From CAVVST01 sp963750995 (lineage in GTDB: Bacteria; Acidobacteriota; Vicinamibacteria; Vicinamibacterales; UBA2999): a DNA stretch of 64,000 nucleotides. This document shows positions 1 through 7,080 of this stretch, in pieces. The DNA lies in the NCBI GenBank assembly GCA_963750995.1, contig CAVVST010000005.1:1636378-1700377 (forward strand), written 5' to 3'. The translations under genes and the position numbers were made by a program. The notes beneath the pieces were generated by a model. It was not told the DNA's origin and did no database searches. It saw nothing but the letters and a program-made list of their open reading frames with translations. Positions within the stretch are counted from its first letter, which is position 1, and each line of letters opens with the position of its first letter.

Positions 1-790
1 GCGCTCCGCCGCCGAGATTCAGCAAGGACAGACACAGGTTGCCACGATACGGCATCGTCTTGACGAGCTCGCAGGCGAGTCCCTCGCCCTCGGGATAGTA
101 GGTGTTGGCGTACTGCGGAACGAAATTCTCCTGGAGCACGCGGAACAACTGGGTGCCGTAGGTATCGCCTTCCTCGGGCCGCGCGAGATAGAGCAGGGTG
201 CTGATGAACTGATCGCGCGGATCGCAGTGTGGCGCCAGCGTCCATCCACGGCGGCGAAGCATCAGGCGCAACCCGTGCGCATGTAACGGCAAGGCCAGTG
301 CCTCGTCCACGAAATCGTCGCCGACTCCGTGACGGAGAAATTCGGTCGCAAACGGACGGAAACGCTCGGCCAGCGCCGGCGCGAGCACCGGGCCGATGAC
401 ATCGGTTCGCAGCGACCGCCAGATCAGCCGCGAAAACAGGGGCATGACCGTGGTTGAAAACCCGATGCCCCGCAAATCGAGGTGTTTGTCTCCCTCGAGG
501 AATTCTTCGGGCGGGATCGCATCGACCAGCACCCGAAACGCCCGCTCGGGGAGCAGCGGCTCCATCACGATATGCGGGAAGGGCTCGGTCTGCACCGGTG
601 TCGCGGCCACCACGTCGCGGACGTGGGCCGCGATCTCGGCGGGCTTCCACACGTCGGCAATGCTGCGAATCCGCTCGACGTCCTCGAGATCGAGCAAGTG
701 CGCGCGTTTCAGCCGCGCCAGTTCCGATCGCTGGACGGCGAGCTGGCGCACGGCCTCTTCAAGCGTGACGGTGTCGTCGACCTGGGTCAT
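1..790 (-). CDS. 2OG-Fe(II) oxygenase-like protein (3' end beyond window)
   Basis: The frame opens at ATG 790 on the minus strand and stays open to base 1, so about 263 residues are visible and the C-terminus is missing. A His188-x-Asp190 pair in APHCDPRDQF, followed by a hydrophobic strand (STLLYLARP), matches the first two iron ligands of prolyl-4-hydroxylase-like 2-oxoglutarate/Fe(II) oxygenases. The distal His and the 2OG-binding basic residue would fall outside the window. The first 60 residues are charged and probably helical, with no signal peptide, so it should act in the cytoplasm. It starts 11 bp after the stop of the glycosyltransferase-like gene and probably shares its transcript, which suggests modification of a glycan or its carrier. 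The fold assignment rests on one motif and is moderate. Confidence 0.6.
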   Translation of the reverse strand, partial: MTQVDDTVTLEEAVRQLAVQRSELARLKRAHLLDLEDVERIRSIADVWKPAEIAAHVRDVVAATPVQTEPFPHIVMEPLLPERAFRVLVDAIPPEEFLEGDKHLDLRGIGFSTTVMPLFSRLIWRSLRTDVIGPVLAPALAERFRPFATEFLRHGVGDDFVDEALALPLHAHGLRLMLRRRGWTLAPHCDPRDQFISTLLYLARPEEGDTYGTQLFRVLQENFVPQYANTYYPEGEGLACELVKTMPYRGNLCLSLLNLGGGA

Positions 791-801
791 TTGGGGCGCG
801 A

Positions 802-2286
802 TCATACACGACCGCGAAGCAGGAGTCCGGACCGCATCACGCCTCTGGCCATATAGTGCCACGGCGCCGGCCGGCGGGGTCGCTTCGAGATGCCGGCGGC
901 CCGCTCGATCTCGTCAGCCATGATCGGCGTCACCGGCGTGCTGATGCCCCGCGGCCGCACGAACCGCTCGATGAAGCTGCGGATGCGGCCATCGCGCCCC
1001 CTGCCGCCGAGCGCGGCGGCAAGTTGTTCGAGATGCTCGTCGAAGCTGGCCGCCTCCTCCAGCAGCCCGCCGTTGGCGGCGCGGAGGTAATGGAAATGCA
1101 GCGTGTTCTCCTGGCCGCCGGCGAACTCCGGCATCACCAGCGACAGCACCGGCTTGTCGAGGATGCCCGCCTCGATCATCGCGCTTGTGTTCAAGCCGAC
1201 AACGGCGCTCGAATGGTGCAGTGAATCGAACAGCCCCTGGTCCGCATTCATGGTTTCCTTGTCGTGCCAGAGCGCGACATTCGCGAAACCGGAGAGCTTC
1301 ACGTGGTTCCACTGCTTCACATGCGCCGGGTGGGGCCGGACCAGCACCCCGCATGACCGCACCGCAGGATTGCTGCCCGCCCGCAGGCGGCCGATCCATT
1401 GATGGACGAACTCCACTTCACGAGGAGCGACGAACTCCGACGAACACAGGTACAGGACGTACGGAGATCCCGGCTCAAGACCACGCTCCCGGCAAAACCT
1501 CTCGCGCGTTCCTGATGGCCGCATCGCGAAGAACGCATCGAACCGCGGCGCCCCGGTCACGACGACTCGATCCGGCGACACCCCATGCAGCTCGATCGCC
1601 TCCTTCTTCTGGATCTCGTTCCAGACGAGCATGCGATCCGGCTCGACGCGAATCAGCCCGCGGTTGGTCAGGTTGTCCCAGCTGAACGGCGCGAACAGCA
1701 CCGGCACGCCGATCCGGTGCGCACTCTTCACGTAATCGGTCTGGTACGAGCCGTAGTCCACGAGCGGTGTGACGAGGACGAGATCCGGTTGTTCGTAGGC
1801 GATGAAGAGGTCGAAGAGCCGTTCGCTCGGGATCGCATCCTCCGCCAGCGCCAGCGTCCGGGTGAAGAGGTGACGCGCGAGGCCGGGATGGCGCCGCACA
1901 AGCTGGCGCCAGCGCTCCGGAACGTTCTCGGCGGATCGCTCCTCCAGTTTCCCCGCGCGCGCGTAGCGGGGATCGAGAAACCGGAGGTAGTCGCGCGCCT
2001 GCCGCAGCGCCGGCGCCGCCTGTCGCCAGCGATCGACGCGGCGCACCGGACACGGCGTCAGTTCGATGCGGCCGCGACGCCCGCGCGTGATCAGGCTGCG
2101 GTTGGCGAGCGACAGGTTCTTCGGCAGCGCGAGCGGACGATTACGCTGCCGCGCGGCCGCGAGGACGATCGTGTGCCCGCGCTCGGCGAGCAGCTCGATG
2201 ACGCTGTCGAAGTGCCGGACCTTGGAAACGTTGTTGAGGAAGAAAAGGATGCGGATGACCCGTATCTTATAATCACCCCGCTCCAC
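802..2286 (-). CDS. GT-B-like surface polysaccharide transferase
   Basis: About 494 residues. The N-terminus (RILFFLNNVSKVRHFDSVI) has the strand-then-His pattern of a GT-B/UDP-GlcNAc-2-epimerase-type Rossmann domain. The C-terminal half carries VLVRPHPAHVKQW and a segment around SSAVVGLNTSAMIEAGILDKPVL, typical of the second Rossmann domain of CDP-glycerol transferase and surface-carbohydrate proteins. A role in cell-surface glycan assembly in the cytoplasm is inferred from these patterns. The start is uncertain: GTG 2286 is the nearest normal start codon, while the conserved region begins some 9 codons later at GTC/ATC codons. It is divergent from the membrane protein gene that starts at 2287, so the two start codons touch. 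The oxygenase-like gene follows after 11 bp. Confidence 0.6.
   Translation of the reverse strand: MERGDYKIRVIRILFFLNNVSKVRHFDSVIELLAERGHTIVLAAARQRNRPLALPKNLSLANRSLITRGRRGRIELTPCPVRRVDRWRQAAPALRQARDYLRFLDPRYARAGKLEERSAENVPERWRQLVRRHPGLARHLFTRTLALAEDAIPSERLFDLFIAYEQPDLVLVTPLVDYGSYQTDYVKSAHRIGVPVLFAPFSWDNLTNRGLIRVEPDRMLVWNEIQKKEAIELHGVSPDRVVVTGAPRFDAFFAMRPSGTRERFCRERGLEPGSPYVLYLCSSEFVAPREVEFVHQWIGRLRAGSNPAVRSCGVLVRPHPAHVKQWNHVKLSGFANVALWHDKETMNADQGLFDSLHHSSAVVGLNTSAMIEAGILDKPVLSLVMPEFAGGQENTLHFHYLRAANGGLLEEAASFDEHLEQLAAALGGRGRDGRIRSFIERFVRPRGISTPVTPIMADEIERAAGISKRPRRPAPWHYMARGVMRSGLLLRGRV
2268..2273 (+). promoter_or_regulatory. -10 box of a probable leaderless promoter
   Basis: Perfect TATAAT ending 13 bp before ATG 2287. 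Initiation about 7 bp downstream would leave a leader of only about 6 nt, and there is no Shine-Dalgarno sequence. The box lies inside the 5' coding part of the divergent gene. Confidence 0.5.
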
Positions 2287-3699
2287 ATGCTTCAACTGAG
2301 CCCGCGCGGCGCCGCGTACGGACTCGCCTGCCTGGTCGCGGCCGCGCTGGCAGGCGACCTGCTGTGGATGCCGATCCAGGTCACCGACAGCCTCGGCGAG
2401 ATCCTCGACGCGCAGCGCTCGGCGTCGGCCTGGACGTCGTTCGCCGGCAGCTTCGGCACCGAAGCGTATCTCCGGCCGCTGCGCATCGCTCAGATCAAAG
2501 GGCTGTTCGACGCCGCGCGCGGCGAGCACTACTGGCTGGTCTATCGCGGGTTTCACGCCCTCCTCGTGCTCGCGGCCGCCTTCCTGTTCGTGCGCGCGCT
2601 GCGCGTGACCACGTGGCTGGATGCCGCGGCCGCGGCGTTCGCGCTGGCGGTCCTGACCGGCCTGCACACCTTCCGCGGCACCGTCCAGGAAGCATTTCCC
2701 ATCAACCACTTCCTTGAAATTGCCGTCTTCTGCCTCGCGGCGTTGAACCTGGCGCGTTCGCGCGGCGGATGGTGGATTGATGCGGCGGCCGTCGGCGTGT
2801 TCGCGGCCGCGGTACTCACCCTTGAATCGGGCGTCCTCGTGTGGGTGGTCGTGTCGGCGGCATGGCTTGCGGGATGGCGGGGCATCTCGGGTCGCGGCCT
2901 CGCGCTCATGACACTCTGCCTGTGCGCGTATATGTATGCGCGGTTCGGATACCTCTCGACCGGCGTGCCGACGCTCGCGGAACGCAGTTCGGGGTATCTG
3001 CTCTCGATCCTGGACCCGCCCGAGCTCGAGCGACGGTTCGGGCAGCGTCCCTTTCTGTTCTACGGCTACAACGTGGGCGCGTCGGTGATGTCGGTGCTGT
3101 TCTCGGAACCGCAGGCGGGCGTCTTTGCCGCCGTTCGCGCGTGGATGGACGATCGCGTCATGCCACGCGTGATCATCCCTCTGCTCACGTCGCTGGCGAC
3201 GACCGCGATGATCGTGTGGGCCGGCACCGGCGGCATGCGGCGAGGCCGGCGGCTTGACGACCATACTCGGTTCATCGCGCTGGGCGCAGCGGTTGTCGTC
3301 GCCAGTGCCGTGCTGTCGTTCGCGTATACCAAGGATGACGTGATGAGCACGGCGGGCGTGTTCTACGCACTCGCCGCATTTGGCGGCATGCGGATCGCGC
3401 TCGCGGCAACGCTGTCCCGCCCTGCCGCCGCGGTCGCGCTGTCAGTGGTGCTGTGCCTCCTCGCCACCGGATGGGCGATTCGCGCCGCCGGCCTGCACTA
3501 CGTGCTGCGGTCCCAGGCCATCAAGCATCAGGTCGATTGGGTGGAACTGCCAGGACGCTGGCAGCGCGCCGGCCAATGGCCGCACGAGGGCGTGCAACGG
3601 GATCTGATCCTTCGTTTGCGCCACGAGGCGGTGCAGCTGGCCATTCCCAATACGCGAATCGATCAGCCCGAATGGCCGGCATGGCTGTGGAGCGAGTAG
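2287..3699 (+). CDS. polytopic membrane protein, unknown function
   Basis: 470 residues with about ten hydrophobic segments, for example ARGLACL-like residues 10-25 and the stretches near residues 95-115, 120-140, 175-200, 300-320 and 385-405, separated by short loops. No catalytic motif was recognised. The architecture (many helices, a first loop of about 60 residues, a short soluble C-terminus) resembles GT-C-type or O-antigen-related membrane proteins, but that is a guess from context: it is followed by two further membrane genes with overlapping ends. ATG 2287 is preceded by a TATAAT box so close that translation is probably leaderless. The downstream gene starts inside its last codons. 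Confidence 0.6.
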   Translation: MLQLSPRGAAYGLACLVAAALAGDLLWMPIQVTDSLGEILDAQRSASAWTSFAGSFGTEAYLRPLRIAQIKGLFDAARGEHYWLVYRGFHALLVLAAAFLFVRALRVTTWLDAAAAAFALAVLTGLHTFRGTVQEAFPINHFLEIAVFCLAALNLARSRGGWWIDAAAVGVFAAAVLTLESGVLVWVVVSAAWLAGWRGISGRGLALMTLCLCAYMYARFGYLSTGVPTLAERSSGYLLSILDPPELERRFGQRPFLFYGYNVGASVMSVLFSEPQAGVFAAVRAWMDDRVMPRVIIPLLTSLATTAMIVWAGTGGMRRGRRLDDHTRFIALGAAVVVASAVLSFAYTKDDVMSTAGVFYALAAFGGMRIALAATLSRPAAAVALSVVLCLLATGWAIRAAGLHYVLRSQAIKHQVDWVELPGRWQRAGQWPHEGVQRDLILRLRHEAVQLAIPNTRIDQPEWPAWLWSE

Positions 3700-4136
3700 T
3701 GACGCAGCCATACCGCGTCATGCTCGTGGCGCTGCCGCCCGTGCTGGGGTTTGCCTGGTGGATTACCGCTCTCGCGCTTGCCGCCACAACGGGCCGGCAT
3801 CCGGTGTGGAGCCTGCAGCCGCGCAACCTGCCGGAGGCGGTCGCGTTCCGCGATCCGGCGGCGGTCGTCAGACGGGTCGAAGCCGGCGAGGATCCGAATG
3901 CCGCTGGCGACGTGCGCGCGCGGATCGTGCTGTCGGACGCCGCGACGCTCACGCCGATCGAAGCGGCCGCGGCGGCGCGCCAGGGCGAGCTCGTGCAGCT
4001 CGTGCTGGACCTCGGCGCGGCGCCGAGCGCCGACGTGTGGCAGCGCGCGTGGTGCATCTCTGACGCGTCCAGCGTCCGCGATGTGCTCGCTGCGCATCGG
4101 CCCCCGGAGGCCCGAGACGACTGTGCCGCGCAGTGA
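3681..4136 (+). CDS. small membrane-anchored ankyrin-like protein
   Basis: 151 residues. One hydrophobic segment near residues 12-34 is followed by a soluble part. That part reads like one or two degenerate ankyrin-type helix pairs (LTPIEAAAAARQGELVQLVL, then DLGAAPSADVW). Ankyrin repeats mediate protein contacts; no partner can be named. Starts at 3672, 3681 and 3687 are all in frame; 3681 is chosen, overlapping the upstream gene by 19 bp. The next gene begins at GTG 4123, before this stop, so the three genes are translationally coupled and probably one unit. Confidence 0.5.
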   Translation: MAVERVVTQPYRVMLVALPPVLGFAWWITALALAATTGRHPVWSLQPRNLPEAVAFRDPAAVVRRVEAGEDPNAAGDVRARIVLSDAATLTPIEAAAAARQGELVQLVLDLGAAPSADVWQRAWCISDASSVRDVLAAHRPPEARDDCAAQ

Positions 4137-6090
4137 ACGGGCGCGGGCGCTCGCGCCCCGCCCGGCCGCGGCGGCCGCAGCAGCCTTCGTCGCCACGCTC
4201 GCCTGGCGCTTCCTGACGTTCACCGGCTTCACCAACGACCATTACGCGCACTTGGCGCTCGCACAGCAGTGGCTGCTCGGCGATCGCCCCGTACGCGACT
4301 TCACCGATCCGGGCTGGCCGCTCACCTACCTGCTCTCGGCAACGGCATGGCGCATGGCCGGGAACGCCATGTGGGTGGAATGGGCGCTGACGGCCACGGC
4401 GCTCGCTGTCGCCGCGGCGTGCACGTTGATCGCGGCGCATCGACTGTCAGGGTCGCTGACGATTGCCGCCTTCGTCACCGCGCTCGAGATCCTGATCTTC
4501 CCACGGACCTACTCGTATCCGAAGCTGGCGGCGTATGCCGTCGCGGCGTGCGTGATGGCTGCCCTCGCCGCCCGGCCCTCCCGAGGCCGCATCGTCCTCA
4601 TGGCCGCGGTCATCGCCTCGGCGTTCCTGTTGCGCCACGATCACGGTCTGTACATCGGCATCGCCTCGGCGGTCTGCCTCGTGCTCACCCGCCTCCGCTC
4701 GAGCGTCGGCGAGGCGGGCCTGCGGCCGATCGTCATGGCCGTGGCGAGCGTGGCGGCACTCACGGCAGCCACCGCTGCCTTTCTGTTGCCGTGGATCGTG
4801 TTCGTCAGCCTGAACGGCGGCGTGCCCTCGTACTTCGAAACGGCGCTCGAGTTCGCGCGCGCGGAAGCCAACGCCTCCAACTTGCGATCGTGGCCGCGGC
4901 TGGCACTCGTACCGGGCCAACCCCTCATTGGGCTCGCGCCTCCGGATCGGCCGCAGGCGCAGATCCAGTGGACGCCAGAAACCGACAGCGCGCTTCGACA
5001 CACGCTCGAGGCACGATATGGACTGGAGTTCGTCCGCGACGGCGACGAGGGCACCTTCTATCGCGTGATCGATACGTCGGCCGGAAATCTCGAGAGTCTG
5101 GGCGATGACCCTCACGTCGCGGGCAGCACCGGCCTGGGGCGCATCAGCCGGCCCGCATGGCGGGAACTTCTGGCCAGCGTGTCCCCCCTGCGCATCGCGC
5201 CGGCCGTGCACAGCGCCGGGAACGCCGACGCGTGGCTGTTCTGGCTGTTCTGGAGCCTGCCTGTTGTCGCTGCGGTGGCGCTTGCAGTCCGCGCCAGCCA
5301 TCGCCGGGAACGATGGCCCGGCGAACTCCCGCTCGTTGCCGCGCTCATCCTCGTGGCGATATTCGTGAATGCCGGTTTTCTCCGCGACATCCTCCGCACC
5401 CGCGTCTCCGACGCCATCGTGCCGCCGGCGCTCCTCGGCGCGTGGCTGCTCGGCCTGTGCTGGGTCGTACGGTGGGAGCGCCGTTCGTGGCAGCGTGCAG
5501 CCCGGATCCTGACGGTGGTCGTGCTCATCATCACCGGCGCGGCGATGACGACGATCGCGGAGACCCGCGAACGTCTGACGCTGACTGGCGTCAGCGACGG
5601 CCTGCCGGGCCTCCGGACGCGCGCGGGGGCGGTGTCGGATCTGCTGGCCAGCCCGCATCGCCAGACGCTCGCGCCGCCAAGCCGACAGGCGGCGGCGCTG
5701 ATGCCCTTCTTTGCGTACCTGGATCGGTGCACGTCCACGCGCGACCGAATCATCGTGACCGGCGAGTTCCCCGACCTCGTCGTTCTGGCGGGGCGCGCGT
5801 TTGCCAGCGACGGAGCGGTCTTCGGTGCGTGGTATTCGTCCGCAGCGCGTCAAGGGCGAACGCTGGCGCGGCTCCGGGAGCAGCCGGCATTGTTCGTCCT
5901 GCTCATGGACACGCGCGCGTTCCGCACCCGGTTCCCGCCGATCGCGGCGTACATCGACGAGGCTTACATACCAATGACGGTAATGTCGGTCGACGGCACC
6001 GAGCCGGTACCGGTTCTGGTGCTGCGCAGCCGTCCGCCGACGGGCGCCGACCCCGCGACGGGCTGGCCGTGCTTCACGAAGTCCGGCTAA
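4123..6090 (+). CDS. GT-C-like polytopic membrane protein, paralogue 1
   Basis: 655 residues. Near the N-terminus is WRFLTFTGFTNDHYAHLA, with an acidic residue just after the first helix as in GT-C glycosyltransferases; then DPGWPLTYL and LRHDHGLYIG. About ten membrane segments are followed by a soluble C-terminal domain of about 120 residues with VTGEFPDLVVLAGR. It is probably a lipid-linked sugar transferase or other glycan membrane enzyme; this is inference. The gene at 7081-9240 is a clear paralogue that lacks a loop of about 100 residues present here around residues 255-355. GTG 4123 is chosen because GGAGG lies 12 bp upstream and the frame overlaps the previous gene by 14 bp. The last codons (AAG TCC GGC TAA) lie in a partial copy of the GTCCGGC hairpin repeat, so the repeat supplies the stop. 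Confidence 0.6.
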   Translation: MPRSERARALAPRPAAAAAAAFVATLAWRFLTFTGFTNDHYAHLALAQQWLLGDRPVRDFTDPGWPLTYLLSATAWRMAGNAMWVEWALTATALAVAAACTLIAAHRLSGSLTIAAFVTALEILIFPRTYSYPKLAAYAVAACVMAALAARPSRGRIVLMAAVIASAFLLRHDHGLYIGIASAVCLVLTRLRSSVGEAGLRPIVMAVASVAALTAATAAFLLPWIVFVSLNGGVPSYFETALEFARAEANASNLRSWPRLALVPGQPLIGLAPPDRPQAQIQWTPETDSALRHTLEARYGLEFVRDGDEGTFYRVIDTSAGNLESLGDDPHVAGSTGLGRISRPAWRELLASVSPLRIAPAVHSAGNADAWLFWLFWSLPVVAAVALAVRASHRRERWPGELPLVAALILVAIFVNAGFLRDILRTRVSDAIVPPALLGAWLLGLCWVVRWERRSWQRAARILTVVVLIITGAAMTTIAETRERLTLTGVSDGLPGLRTRAGAVSDLLASPHRQTLAPPSRQAAALMPFFAYLDRCTSTRDRIIVTGEFPDLVVLAGRAFASDGAVFGAWYSSAARQGRTLARLREQPALFVLLMDTRAFRTRFPPIAAYIDEAYIPMTVMSVDGTEPVPVLVLRSRPPTGADPATGWPCFTKSG

Positions 6091-6171
6091 AGCGACTTTC
6101 GCGAGGTCCGGCTAAAGCCGGACACTATGTACATCGGCGCATGTCTGCGTGGTGTCCGGCTTCAGCCGGAC
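6080..6171. repeat. cluster of GTCCGGC hairpin repeats between convergent genes
   Basis: One partial unit at 6080-6093 and two full units at 6106-6123 and 6154-6171. The full units are self-complementary, GTCCGGC-TAAA-GCCGGAC and GTCCGGC-TTCA-GCCGGAC. They sit between the convergent 4123-6090 gene and pdxA, and both genes take their stop codon from repeat sequence. They may also act as a bidirectional terminator. Confidence 0.8.
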
Positions 6172-7043
6172 TGCGCCAGCCGCGCCGCCAGCAGCGTTGC
6201 CTCGATCATGCTCGATGGATCGGCGACGCCTTTCCCGGCGATGTCGAATGCCGTGCCGTGGTCCACCGACGTACGAACGATCGGCAGGCCGAGGGTGACG
6301 TTGACCGCGGTCCCGAAGGCCAGCAGCTTCACGGGGATGAGTCCCTGATCGTGATAGCAGGCAATAACCGCGTCGAATTCCCCCCGTGACGCGCGCACGA
6401 AGATGGTGTCGCCCGGAAACGGGCCCTGCAGATTGACGCCGCGCGCGCGCGCGGCCTCGACTGCCGGCCGCAGCACCTGCTGCTCCTCGGAGCCAATCAC
6501 GCCCTCTTCACCAGCATGGGGATTCAAGCCCGCAAGCGCGAGGCGTAATCCGTCGACCTTCCCGAATCGCGGCAGTTCGCGCGCAGTGAGGTCGATGATG
6601 CCGTCGAGCAATTCGCGCGTCAGCGCCGTCGGCACCTCCGCGAGCGGGAGGTGAACAGTCGCCAGGACCACCTTCAGCGGCTCCGACCAGAACATCATCG
6701 CGACTCGCGATGCCCCGGTCAGTTCGGCGAGCAGATCGGTGTGCCCTTTCCACGGCAAACCGGCGCGCGCAAATGCCAGCTTGTTGACCGGGGCCGTGGC
6801 GATGGCGTCCACGCGGCGGGCCTGGGCGTCACGCACGGCCGCGCACAGCACGTCGTAGGCCGCGCGGCCGGCGTTCGCCGAGACCACGCCGGCCTCGAAC
6901 TGTGCTCCGGCCGGCGGACCGTAGATCACCGGGTCGCATGCATCACGCACGCGCGGGTCCGCCGCGGCTTTGGCGGCGATCTCTGGTCCGATTCCGGCCG
7001 GGTCGCCGACGGTGATGGCAATGCGCGGCTTGCGGATCCTCAC
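6162..7043 (-). CDS. pdxA: 4-hydroxythreonine-4-phosphate dehydrogenase
   Basis: 293 residues, slightly shorter than the usual 320-330. PdxA oxidises 4-phospho-hydroxy-L-threonine with NAD to a product that feeds pyridoxine 5'-phosphate synthesis with PdxJ in the cytoplasm. Recognisable are GDPAGIGPE at residues 14-22, TAPVNK near residue 103, GHTDLLAE with a metal-ligand His, LNPHAGEEG, CYHDQGLIPVK and RTSVDHGTAFDIAG, which carry the conserved metal and substrate ligands of the family. The start is GTG 7043 with AGGAGGT about 14 bp upstream. The C-terminus ...LAQSG is encoded by a hairpin repeat that donates the TGA. It is divergent from 7081 and embedded between two paralogous membrane genes, so it has no pathway neighbours here. 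Confidence 0.95.
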   Translation of the reverse strand: MRIRKPRIAITVGDPAGIGPEIAAKAAADPRVRDACDPVIYGPPAGAQFEAGVVSANAGRAAYDVLCAAVRDAQARRVDAIATAPVNKLAFARAGLPWKGHTDLLAELTGASRVAMMFWSEPLKVVLATVHLPLAEVPTALTRELLDGIIDLTARELPRFGKVDGLRLALAGLNPHAGEEGVIGSEEQQVLRPAVEAARARGVNLQGPFPGDTIFVRASRGEFDAVIACYHDQGLIPVKLLAFGTAVNVTLGLPIVRTSVDHGTAFDIAGKGVADPSSMIEATLLAARLAQSG

Positions 7044-7063
7044 GAAGCGTACAGGTTACCTCC

Positions 7064-7069
7064 TATAAT
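7064..7069 (+). promoter_or_regulatory. -10 box of a probable leaderless promoter
   Basis: Perfect TATAAT ending 11 bp before ATG 7081, so the predicted leader is about 4 nt. The complementary strand of the same 37-bp gap holds the AGGAGGT Shine-Dalgarno of pdxA. Confidence 0.5.
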
Positions 7070-7080
7070 CCCGGCGGCAC

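Noticed and set aside
1585..2286. Upstream extension of the 2287-3699 membrane protein
   Set aside because: Antisense to the GT-B-like gene with no hydrophobic or domain pattern; ATG 2287 has a close promoter.
2290..3264. N-terminal extension of the 802-2286 gene up to 3264
   Set aside because: It is antisense to a well-formed membrane protein, is Arg/His-rich without pattern, and the recognisable fold begins near 2260.
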